Shown here piece by piece: positions 1 through 5,821 of a stretch of DNA of 5,821 nucleotides. The notes under the pieces were generated by a model, which was given only the letters and a program-made list of their open reading frames with translations, searched no databases and was not told the origin of the DNA. Position numbers and translations under genes: made by a program. The stretch lies in the NCBI GenBank assembly GCA_019689515.1, contig JADGHI010000270.1, forward strand, positions 1 through 5,821, read 5' to 3'. The stretch comes from Acetobacteraceae bacterium (GTDB lineage Bacteria; Pseudomonadota; Alphaproteobacteria; Acetobacterales; Acetobacteraceae). Position 1 is the first letter of the stretch; every line of letters starts with the position of its first letter.

Positions 1-407
1 TGGCCGAGATGCGGGTCTGGCGCGGAGTGCCGGGCGACGGTGGCACCTCCCGGAGCGGGAAAAAGGTGCAGCGGGCGCATCTTGGCATAGAGGGCCTCAG
101 GCCGCGCCCTGGCGGTATCGCTGCTGGCGGGGCGGGCGCCGGCCTGGGCGGGGCGGTGCCATCCATCCGCTCCATCCTCCCGGAGCGCACCGGCCCCGGT
201 TCTGCGCGCGGCCTCCTCCTCCAGGCGAGCCTCCCGCGGGCGACGCCGGAGGGCGAGGGAAGCGCAAGGGAGAGGCGCGCCGGCGGCCTGCCCGGGGCCG
301 GCGTAACCGGCAGCCCCCGCTTTCACCTTCGTGACAGCCGCACGCCGCCGTTGAACCTCCGGCCTCGTTTGCGCTTCGATCGGGGAACCGAGCGAGGAGA
401 GGCGCCC
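1..407. other. 5' flank with no supportable gene
   Basis: No convincing gene is visible here. The plus frame of the downstream vWA gene stays open back to position 9, but the extra residues are rich in Gly, Arg, Pro and Ala and lack domain character. A good ribosome binding site plus a signal peptide place the real start at 408. A long minus-strand frame (465 down to 97) is an Arg/Pro/Gly-rich shadow. An imperfect hairpin lies at 295-316: an inner GCCGG/CCGGC stem, a CGTAA loop, a two-base AG bulge and an outer GGG/CCC stem. Only a CTTT follows, so it is a poor terminator candidate. The promoter of the 408 gene should lie in this stretch, but I see no confident -35/-10 pair. Confidence 0.6.
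394..400 (+). promoter_or_regulatory. Ribosome binding site of the vWA gene
   Basis: A purine-rich GAGGAGA sits 7 to 8 bases upstream of the ATG at 408. This is a good Shine-Dalgarno match at normal spacing. It decides the start of the downstream gene against the longer open frame that reaches back to position 9. Confidence 0.75.
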
Positions 408-1220
408 ATGCGCCGACGCACCCTGCTCGCCTCGGCCGCCGGCTTCGGCGCGGCGACCGCGGCATTCTCCGGCAGCACCGGCCTCGGGCCCGCGGGGCTC
501 GGGACGGCGCGGGCCGCCAACGACGATGCCCCCGTGCCGGGCGGCGGCGGTGGGTCCGTTGCGCCGGTGGATGTGAACCTGGTGCTGGCGGTGGATGTCA
601 GCCGCTCGATCGACGAGGACGAGGCGCGGCTGCAGCGCGAGGGCTACCGCAACGCGATCGTGAGCCCGCAGGTGGTGGAGGCGATCAAGGCCGGCACGCT
701 CGGCGCGATCGGCCTCGCCTATGTCGAATGGGGCGGCATCGAGTACCAGCGCACGGTGCTGCCCTGGTTCCGCATCGATGGCGAGGAGCGGGCGATGCAA
801 TGGGCGGAGATGCTCGCCCAGGCGCCACGCGTCTCGCTCTCCTGGACCTCGATCTCCGGCGGCATCGACCATTCCCGCCGCCTGCTCGGGGAGAGCCCGT
901 GGGAGGCGATGCGGCGGGTGATCGACGTCTCCGGCGACGGGGTGAACAACAGCGGTCCCCCGGCCGAGGAGGCGCGCGACCGGGCGGTGGCCGAGGGCAT
1001 CACCATCAACGGCCTGCCGATCATGAACGACCGCCCGAGCTTCGGCCGGCTGCCGCCGGTGCCGCTCGACGACTACTACCGGGAGAGCGTGATCGGCGGC
1101 CCCGGCGCCTTCGTCATCGTCGCGGAGGACTTCGAGAGCTTCGGGATCGCGGTGAAGCGCAAGCTGATCCGCGAGATCGCGGGACACGGGACAGGGCCGG
1201 CGGGATCGGCCTCCGGCTAG
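408..1220 (+). CDS. Exported DUF1194 / von Willebrand A-fold protein
   Basis: A 270-residue protein of the DUF1194 family, which has a von Willebrand factor A fold. The N-terminus (MRRRTLL, then an Ala/Gly-rich stretch to about residue 36) looks like a twin-arginine or Sec signal peptide with an ARA cleavage site, so the protein is probably periplasmic. A Gly-rich linker (45-50) leads into the A domain from about residue 54. The metal-ion-dependent adhesion site is visible as D63-V-S65-R-S67 (within AVDVSRSID), T147 in SWTSIS, and D173-V-S-G-D177-G. These should bind a divalent metal and a protein partner; no enzymatic activity is expected. The start at 408 is supported by the GAGGAGA site and the signal peptide. 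The gene appears monocistronic and its TAG overlaps the stop of the convergent cytochrome gene. The family is known mainly from proteobacteria and its role is undefined. Family assignment is firm and the partner is unknown. Confidence 0.88.
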   Translation: MRRRTLLASAAGFGAATAAFSGSTGLGPAGLGTARAANDDAPVPGGGGGSVAPVDVNLVLAVDVSRSIDEDEARLQREGYRNAIVSPQVVEAIKAGTLGAIGLAYVEWGGIEYQRTVLPWFRIDGEERAMQWAEMLAQAPRVSLSWTSISGGIDHSRRLLGESPWEAMRRVIDVSGDGVNNSGPPAEEARDRAVAEGITINGLPIMNDRPSFGRLPPVPLDDYYRESVIGGPGAFVIVAEDFESFGIAVKRKLIREIAGHGTGPAGSASG

Positions 1221-1783
1221 CCCCCGGGAGTGGCGGCGGAGGACGGCGCGCCGGTGCCTCCGGGTTGCGCCGGCTGGTCCGCCTCGCGTCCCAGGCGCTC
1301 GTAGGTCTCGGCCGGCATGTCCGGCAGGCGCTGGATGAAGCCGACGACGCCCCAGATCTGCCGGTCGTCCAGATGCCCGCCGAAGGCAGGCATGGCCGTC
1401 ATCTTGATTCCGTTCTTCACGATCCAGAACAGGTCCTGCGGCCGCCAGCGGCGCACCGTGTCGGGGAGGAAGGGCGGTTCGGGCGTGAAGCCCTGCGCCC
1501 AGTCGGCGGGGTCCACGCCGGGCCCGCCATGGCAATAGACGCAGCTCTGCCGGTACTGGGCGAAGCCCTCGCGCACCTGGTCCTCGCCGATGCTGGCGGG
1601 CACGGCGATGCCCTCGGCGTGACGCCGGACCGAATTCCGCATCGTCGTGCTCAGCACCCAGGTCTCCAGCCCCGTATGGGGGACGCTCGCGGCCACGTTG
1701 AAGGCGCCGGTGAACACGACGGCCAGGCCGACCGCGGCGAGCACCAGGATCGCGACGATGAAGCCGAGCACGAAGCGCTGCAT
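1217..1783 (-). CDS. Membrane-anchored monoheme cytochrome c
   Basis: A 188-residue class I c-type cytochrome. Residues about 5-27 form one hydrophobic segment without an evident cleavage site, so the protein is probably an N-terminal membrane anchor with its heme domain in the periplasm. The heme attachment motif is C81-V-Y-C84-H85, and the distal ligand is most likely M131 in the MTAMPAFGG stretch. The last 30 or so residues are a Pro/Gly/Ala-rich tail. The role is one-electron transfer, but the donor and acceptor cannot be told from this window because no oxidase or dehydrogenase is adjacent. A TTG at 1789 is also in frame, but the GGAGG site lies 9 bases from the ATG at 1783 and only 3 bases from the TTG, so ATG is chosen. 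The gene is transcribed divergently from the amidase and converges on the vWA gene with a 4-base overlap. Heme protein identity is firm; the exact subfamily is not. Confidence 0.9.
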   Translation of the reverse strand: MQRFVLGFIVAILVLAAVGLAVVFTGAFNVAASVPHTGLETWVLSTTMRNSVRRHAEGIAVPASIGEDQVREGFAQYRQSCVYCHGGPGVDPADWAQGFTPEPPFLPDTVRRWRPQDLFWIVKNGIKMTAMPAFGGHLDDRQIWGVVGFIQRLPDMPAETYERLGREADQPAQPGGTGAPSSAATPGG

Positions 1784-1792
1784 CGACAACCG

Positions 1793-1797
1793 CCTCC
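1793..1797 (-). promoter_or_regulatory. Ribosome binding site of the cytochrome gene
   Basis: On the minus strand this reads GGAGG, 9 bases before the ATG at 1783. A TTG six bases further upstream would leave only 3 bases of spacing, so this site selects the ATG. Confidence 0.75.
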
Positions 1798-1923
1798 GGC
1801 TGCTGTGATATCCCGCCCCCGCTGCCGATCCGTGGCGGGCAGCCTAAGCGCCGCGGATCATAGGACGGTTGCGCCCCGCCGAACGACCTCGTGTGCTTCC
1901 ACCGATCGCAGATAGGGCGCATC

Positions 1924-1996
1924 CGCGATCACACTCGCGAGCGCAGCCCGTGATCTCGGGCTGGCGCTGCCGGGGCGGAGCGACTCGCGCTCCGCC
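1924..1996. repeat. Three consecutive hairpins (palindromic cluster)
   Basis: Three inverted repeats follow one another. The first is CGCGA/TCGCG at 1924-1939 with a 6-base loop. The second is at 1940-1968: AGCGC-AGCCCG, loop TGATCT, then CGGGCT, one bulged G, and GCGCT, giving 11 base pairs. The third is GGCGGAGCG/CGCTCCGCC at 1974-1996, a perfect 9-base-pair stem with loop ACTCG. None is followed by a T-run on either strand, so they do not look like intrinsic terminators. They could be a REP-like intergenic element, part of a structured RNA, or an operator region upstream of the cytochrome gene. The pairing is seen directly; the function is unknown. Confidence 0.55.
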
Positions 1997-2559
1997 AGCG
2001 GCGGTCCGGTGCAGGCAGGATCGCGGGGGCAGGCGGAGGATCGCAGCGAAGCCTTCCCGTTCCAGGGGGTGGCTCCGCATGACAGAGCATCACCGTTTCA
2101 GATCCGCTCGCGCCACGCACTCGCGCCATGCATGGGTGGCGGGCGCGCAGCGACGCGTGGCACAGCCGCATGGCGCGGCCCGCCGCGCCGAGGTTGCCAG
2201 TGCGCTTCGTGCGAGCACGGCATCGCCAGGCCTCGCCGCGGAATAACGGCAGGGCGCTTGCGAGGGACGCTCGGGCGGGCGGCTTCGTCGGTAAGTCGCA
2301 TCGCGAATCGGGGATGGCGCATGGGCGGCGCGATCCCTGCGAGCGTCTCGGGGTGGTGCCTCAGCACTCCAAGCGCCGCTGTTGCAAGCTCATGGTGTCC
2401 GCCGAACCGGCACAACGCCTCCCGCCTGCGCAGCCCCGACGCGGCCATGCTCGGGGAGGCTTCCGGACCGGCGCCCGCATCCGGCCCCTGGCAGGGCGAA
2501 CCGGCCGATGAGATGATGGCCGCCTCCCGCGCGCCGCGCACCATGTTGGGATTGCGCCG

Positions 2560-3963
2560 ATGACGACGACCGATGCCCTCTGGCGCCTTTCCGCCGCCGA
2601 GCTCGCCGCCCGCATCCGCCGCCGCGAGGTATCCGCCCGCGAGGCTGTGCGCGACACGCTCGCGCGGCTGGAGGCGGTGAACCCCGCGATCAACGCCGTC
2701 GTGGACCTGCGGCCGGAGGAGACACTGGCCGAGGCGGACCGCGTGGACGCGATGCTCGCCCGCGGCGAGGACCCCGGCCCGCTCGCCGGCGTGCCCGTCA
2801 CCATCAAGGTCAACGCCGACCAGAAGGGCTTCGCCACCACCAACGGCCTGCGCATCCAGAAGGACCTGATCGCGCGCGAGGACAACCCGGTGGTCGCGAA
2901 TCTGCGCAAGGCCGGCGCGGTGATCCTCGGCCGCACCAACACGCCGGCCTTCTCGCTGCGCTGGTTCACCGACAACTCGCTGCACGGGCACACGCGCAAC
3001 CCGCGCGATCCCTCCATCACGCCGGGCGGCTCCTCGGGCGGCGCCGGCGCGGCGGTGGCGAGCGGAATCGGCGCGATCGGCCACGGCACCGACATCGGTG
3101 GCTCGATCCGCTATCCCGCCTATGCCTGCGGCGTGCACGGGCTGCGGCCGACGCTCGGGCGCGTGCCGGCGTGGAACCCCTCGGGCGCGGACCGGCACAT
3201 CGGCGGGCAGCTCATGGCCGTCTCCGGCCCGCTGGCGCGGACCATCGCCGACATCCGGCTCGCCTTCGCCGCCATGGCCGCGCGCGACATCCGCGATCCC
3301 TGGTGGGTCGGCGTGCCGCTCGAGGGGCCGCCAGTGCCGAAGCGGGCGGCGCTGTGCGTGCGGCCGGACGGGCTCGCGGTGGTGCCCGAGGTCGAGGCCG
3401 CGCTGCGCGACGCGGCGCGCCGGCTGGAAGCCGCCGGCTGGACCGTCGAGGAGGCCGAGACCCCGCCGCTGCGCGAGCCGGCGAAGATCCAGCTCATGCT
3501 CTGGCTCGCCGAGTCCCGCCGCGGCATGAACGCGGCGATCCATCGCGAGGCCGACCCCGCCGCGACCTTCTACCACGCGCAGATGGAGGCGATCTGCCCC
3601 TATCCCGACGCCAACGACCTGCTCGACGGGCTGCAGAAGCGTGCCGGCTTCGTCCGCCAGTGGATGCAGTTCTTTGAGCGCTACCCGGTCGCGATCACGC
3701 CGGTCTCCGCCGAGCTGCCCTTCCCGGATGGCCTCGATGTCTCCTCGCCGGAGGGGTTCCGGCGGTGCTGGGAGGCGCAGCTCACCCAGGTCGGCTTGCC
3801 GCTGATGGGGCTGCCGGGTCTGGCCGTCGCGACCGGGCTGGTCGGCCGCGTGCCGGTGGGCGTGCAGCTCCTGGCGGGGCGCTACCGCGAGGACCTGCTG
3901 CTCGCCGCCGGCGAGGCGATCGAGGCCGCGGGCGTGCCGCCGGCGCCTGTGGATCCGGCGTGA
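2560..3963 (+). CDS. Amidase signature family hydrolase
   Basis: A 467-residue cytoplasmic enzyme of the amidase signature (AS) family, of normal length (usually about 450-500). It hydrolyses a carboxamide to acid and ammonia; the substrate cannot be read from sequence. The Ser-cisSer-Lys triad is complete: K83 in GVPVTIKVNAD, S158 in TPGGSSGG, and nucleophile S182 in GTDIGGSIRYPA. The Lys-Ser and Ser-Ser spacings of 75 and 24 residues match the classical family (for example FAAH K142/S217/S241). Residues 157-187 fit the PROSITE amidase pattern. The N-terminal helix (LSAAELAARIRRREVSAREAV) and the GRTNTPAF segment at 124-131 are also typical. It is not obviously GatA, since no gatB or gatC is adjacent. 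The ATG has only a weak upstream GGGA (2548-2551), and an upstream open frame ends in a TGA overlapping it (ATGA). A DUF2199 pseudogene follows closely. Family is certain; specific function is open. Confidence 0.95.
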   Translation: MTTTDALWRLSAAELAARIRRREVSAREAVRDTLARLEAVNPAINAVVDLRPEETLAEADRVDAMLARGEDPGPLAGVPVTIKVNADQKGFATTNGLRIQKDLIAREDNPVVANLRKAGAVILGRTNTPAFSLRWFTDNSLHGHTRNPRDPSITPGGSSGGAGAAVASGIGAIGHGTDIGGSIRYPAYACGVHGLRPTLGRVPAWNPSGADRHIGGQLMAVSGPLARTIADIRLAFAAMAARDIRDPWWVGVPLEGPPVPKRAALCVRPDGLAVVPEVEAALRDAARRLEAAGWTVEEAETPPLREPAKIQLMLWLAESRRGMNAAIHREADPAATFYHAQMEAICPYPDANDLLDGLQKRAGFVRQWMQFFERYPVAITPVSAELPFPDGLDVSSPEGFRRCWEAQLTQVGLPLMGLPGLAVATGLVGRVPVGVQLLAGRYREDLLLAAGEAIEAAGVPPAPVDPA

Positions 3964-3980
3964 CGACGATCCGCGCCTAA

Positions 3981-4346
3981 GCGCCGCCCCTCCGGTATGT
4001 CTGCCCGTGCTGCGGGCAGTGACACGAGGGGCTGCCTGACCTCCCCTTCCGCGCGCCGTCCTTCCGGGACGACGCGCAGGGCGTGCAGGACCCGGCGAAC
4101 AACCGGCTTGGCGGCGACCTCTGCCAGATCGCGGGGCTGCACTACTCCCGACCTTCGGCTACCTTGCCAACCGCCTGCCGGACTATCCCGAAACGCTGGA
4201 TCTGCGCTCGCTCGTGCATCGGAGGCGTGAGGGGAAGCGCCCACTGGTCGAACCGGAGCCGTCCGACCACCCGCTGTTCCGGGACTGGTGCGACGGGATC
4301 ACGCTGGAGCGCGTCCGATCCTCCATCCGGAGCAGTGAAGGGTTAG
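3981..4346 (+). pseudogene. Decayed DUF2199-family gene
   Basis: Remnant of a DUF2199 protein, a small uncharacterised bacterial family. From 3996 one frame reads YVCPCCGQ, then a TGA stop at 4020-4022, then HEGLPDLPFRAP. Family members commonly carry Trp or another residue at this point, so TGG to TGA is a likely origin. That frame continues to about 4148 (GGDLCQIAGLHYS). The sequence then resumes in another frame from 4148 as PTFGYLANRLPDYPETLDL, followed by RSLVHRRREGKRPLVEPEPSDHP over 4202-4270, and ends near GITLERVRSSIRSSEG at about 4342. This matches the family's C-terminal half (FGWL, LPxYPxTLxLK, VHxR, RPxxELEPxDHPL, GIT). The middle block carrying the LEIP and WGVWVS motifs is absent, which points to an internal deletion of roughly 100-150 bases that also shifted the frame. 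No ATG, GTG or TTG precedes it in frame after the TAA at 3978. The family match is recalled from memory, not searched. It lies 17 bases after the amidase and converges on the ABC gene. Confidence 0.8.
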
Positions 4347-4356
4347 GCGACGCGCC

Positions 4357-5821
4357 TCACGCGACCTGCTCGGTCTCCGCCTCGATGAAGGCCTGCGTCC
4401 GCACCAGTCGCGCGTAGAGTCCGCCCGCGGCCATCAGCTCCGCGTGGCGGCCCTGCTCCACGGCGCGACCATTCTCCATCACCACGATCCGGTCCGCATC
4501 GCGCACGGTGGAGAGGCGGTGCGCGATCACCAGCGTCGTGCGCCCCGCGCGCAGCCGCGCCAGCGCCTGCTGCACCAGCGCCTCGTTCTCCGCGTCGAGC
4601 GCGCTCGTCGCCTCGTCGAGCAACAGGATGCGCGGATCGCGCAGCAGGGCGCGGGCGAGCGCGATGCGCTGCCGCTGCCCGCCGGAAAGCCGCCCGCCGC
4701 CCGGGCCGAGCGGCGTCGCGTAGCCCTCCGGCAGCGCCGTGATGAAGTCGTGCGCGGCGGCGGCGCGGGCGGCGGCCTCGATCTCGGCATCGGTCGCGCC
4801 GGGGCGGCCGCAGGCGATGTTGGCGCGCACCGTGTCGTCGAAGATCACCGCATCCTGACCGACATAGGCGATGGCGTCGCGCAGCGAGGCGAGCGTCACC
4901 CGCCGCACGTCGGCACCGTCCACCCGCACCGCGCCTTCGGTCACGTCGTAGAGGCGCGGCACCAGCGCCAGCGCGGTGGACTTGCCCGCGCCCGATGGGC
5001 CGACGAGGGCGACCGTCTGGCCCGGCTCGGCGACGAAGGAGAGCCCGGAGAGCGCCGCCGCGTCCGGCGCGCCCTCGTAGCGGAAGCCGACGCGGTCGAA
5101 CTCGATCCGGCCGCGTCCGGCGGGGAGCGGCGCGGCGTCCGGCGCCTCGACGATGCGCGGCCGCTCGTCCACCACGCCGAAGACGCGCGCGAGGCCGGCG
5201 AGTCCCTCCTGTAGCGCCGCGTTCAGCGACCCCAGCGCCCGCACCGGCCGCGCGGCGATCAGCAGCGCCGCGACGAAGCCGGTGAACTGGCCGATCGTGC
5301 CGACGCCCGAGGCCACGCGCCAGCCGACGAAGCCGAGCACCGCGGCGACCGCCAGGCCGCCCAGCGCCTCCAGCACCGGGTCCACGCGCGCGCGGGTGCG
5401 GGCGATGGCGTAGAGCGAGTCCCGCAGACGCGCGAAGGTGCGCGCGGCGCGCTCCTCCTCCTGCGCCTCCAGCCGGTAGGCGCGCACGACGCGTGCGGCG
5501 GCGAAGCTCTCGGTGAGCAGCGAGGCGGTCTCCCCGACGCGGTCCTGCATGCCGGAGGAGGCGCGGCGGATGCGCTTGCCGAGCTTGAGGATCGGCACCG
5601 CCGCCACCGGGTAGAGCAGCGCGGCGAGCAGGGCGAGCTGCCAGTCCAGCCACAGCATCGAGCCGACCAGGCCGACCACCGTCAGCGCATCGGCGCCGCC
5701 GTTGATCGCCTTGGTCAGCGCCTCGCGGATCAGGCCGGCGTCGGTGGTGAAGCGCGCGGCGTGGCGCGCCGGCGCCTCGCGCGCGACGGCGGCGAGGTCG
5801 GCGCGCGTCAGGGCGCGGAAG
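4357..5821 (-). CDS. MsbA-like ABC exporter, 5' end beyond window
   Basis: The C-terminal 487 residues of a half-size ABC exporter (permease fused to ATPase), still open at the right edge. Full-length relatives have about 580-600 residues, so roughly 100 N-terminal residues and the first membrane helices are missing. Counting from the edge, hydrophobic segments lie near residues 43-78 and 150-190. The nucleotide-binding domain begins near 238. It has Walker A GPSGAGKS (274-281, bases 4978-5001), Q-loop Q322 (YVGQ), signature LSGGQRQR (378-385), Walker B ILLLDE (398-403), a D-loop (SALD) and switch histidine H434 (AHRLST). All catalytic elements are intact. The layout resembles MsbA-type lipid flippases and related multidrug exporters that work as homodimers in the inner membrane; the substrate is not determinable. 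An internal ATG at 5679 is not the start, since the frame and family homology continue upstream. The stop is TGA at 4359-4357, so this would be the last gene of any operon entering from the right. Confidence 0.93.
   Translation of the reverse strand, partial: FRALTRADLAAVAREAPARHAARFTTDAGLIREALTKAINGGADALTVVGLVGSMLWLDWQLALLAALLYPVAAVPILKLGKRIRRASSGMQDRVGETASLLTESFAAARVVRAYRLEAQEEERAARTFARLRDSLYAIARTRARVDPVLEALGGLAVAAVLGFVGWRVASGVGTIGQFTGFVAALLIAARPVRALGSLNAALQEGLAGLARVFGVVDERPRIVEAPDAAPLPAGRGRIEFDRVGFRYEGAPDAAALSGLSFVAEPGQTVALVGPSGAGKSTALALVPRLYDVTEGAVRVDGADVRRVTLASLRDAIAYVGQDAVIFDDTVRANIACGRPGATDAEIEAAARAAAAHDFITALPEGYATPLGPGGGRLSGGQRQRIALARALLRDPRILLLDEATSALDAENEALVQQALARLRAGRTTLVIAHRLSTVRDADRIVVMENGRAVEQGRHAELMAAGGLYARLVRTQAFIEAETEQVA

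Larger units (their letters stand above)
1784..2559. other. 776-base divergent intergenic region
   Basis: This spacer separates the divergently transcribed cytochrome and amidase genes and must hold both promoters. No clear -35/-10 pair is identifiable. Several frames stay open for 60-180 codons. Their translations are rich in Arg, Ala, Ser, Cys and Trp, show no recognisable motif, and use codons such as ATA, AGA, TTT and GTA more freely than the flanking genes, so I treat them as non-coding. Visible structure is a cluster of three hairpins at 1924-1996 and a short direct repeat, AGGATCGC, at 2017-2024 and 2037-2044. The rest (about 2050-2559) shows nothing I can name. Its size is large for this otherwise compact window, so a gene decayed beyond recognition or an unannotated RNA is possible. 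Confidence 0.55.

Noticed and set aside
1..89. Possible minus-strand gene start at 89 (ATG, with GAGG about 6 bases upstream) running off the left edge
   Set aside because: Fewer than 30 codons are visible and the peptide has no recognisable motif. A second frame reading PEALYAKMRPLHLF is equally plausible, so it cannot be decided inside the window.
351..380. Possible promoter TTGAAC (351-356) with TTCGAT (375-380) before the vWA gene
   Set aside because: The -10 match is poor at 18-base spacing, and any such weak pair is easy to find by chance.
9..407. N-terminal extension of the vWA gene in the same frame, giving a 403-residue protein
   Set aside because: The extension has low-complexity Gly/Arg/Pro composition. 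It would bury a clear signal peptide and bypass the GAGGAGA site 8 bases before the ATG at 408.
1843..1854. 12-base direct repeat CCTAAGCGCCGC also present at 3976-3987
   Set aside because: About one 12-base match is expected by chance in a window of this size, and more at high GC; the flanks do not extend the match.
728..1915. Long plus-strand frame of 395 codons across the vWA and cytochrome genes
   Set aside because: It is a shadow in high-GC DNA: an Arg/Gly/Ala/His-rich translation overlapping two genes with clear domains.
2098..3576. Minus-strand frame of 492 codons opposite the amidase
   Set aside because: It is antisense to a gene with a complete catalytic triad, and its translation is Arg/Gly/Ala/His-rich with no domain.
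3996..4100. First read as a small Cys-rich CPCC-family protein because of YVCPCCG
   Set aside because: The HEGLP motif that follows and the C-terminal LPDYPETLDL and EPEPSDHPL blocks fit DUF2199, not the CPCC family, which has a second CPVC motif absent here.
3882..4244. Minus-strand frame of 120 codons across the amidase end and the DUF2199 remnant
   Set aside because: It shows no motif and runs opposite sequence that carries DUF2199 similarity on the plus strand.
4345..4357. Short hairpin AGGCG-ACG-CGCCT touching the ABC gene stop, considered as a terminator
   Set aside because: It is only 5 base pairs with a 3-base loop and no T-run on either strand.

Overview
This is a very GC-rich chromosomal window. 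Its dense coding regions use mostly G or C at third codon positions. The gene set is a Tat-type exported von Willebrand A protein, a membrane-anchored cytochrome c, an amidase and an MsbA-like ABC exporter. Together these suggest a high-GC alphaproteobacterium, most likely in or near the Acetobacteraceae (Roseomonas-like). That assignment is inference from style and gene content, because no rRNA or taxonomic marker is present.

Layout, left to right: 1-407 has no gene I can support. 408-1220 (+) encodes a secreted DUF1194/VWA-fold protein. It converges on a single-heme, membrane-anchored cytochrome c at 1217-1783 (-), and the two stop codons share one CTAG tetranucleotide. 1784-2559 is a 776-base spacer between divergent genes. 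It lacks a convincing gene but holds a tight run of three hairpins at 1924-1996. 2560-3963 (+) encodes an intact amidase-signature hydrolase. Just behind it, 3981-4346 (+) is a decayed DUF2199 gene with a premature stop, an apparent internal deletion, a frameshift and no start codon. 4357-5821 (-) is the C-terminal part of an ABC exporter whose 5' end lies beyond the right edge.

The four intact or partial genes do not form an evident pathway. Three of them look like single-gene transcription units on alternating strands. The exporter may be the last gene of an operon entering from the right. The vWA protein and the cytochrome would both act on the periplasmic side, the amidase in the cytoplasm, and the exporter in the inner membrane.

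I found no convincing new multi-gene system. The items most worth a second look are the DUF2199 pseudogene, the hairpin cluster and the overlapping convergent stop codons. No tRNA, rRNA, CRISPR array, insertion sequence or phage gene was recognised.
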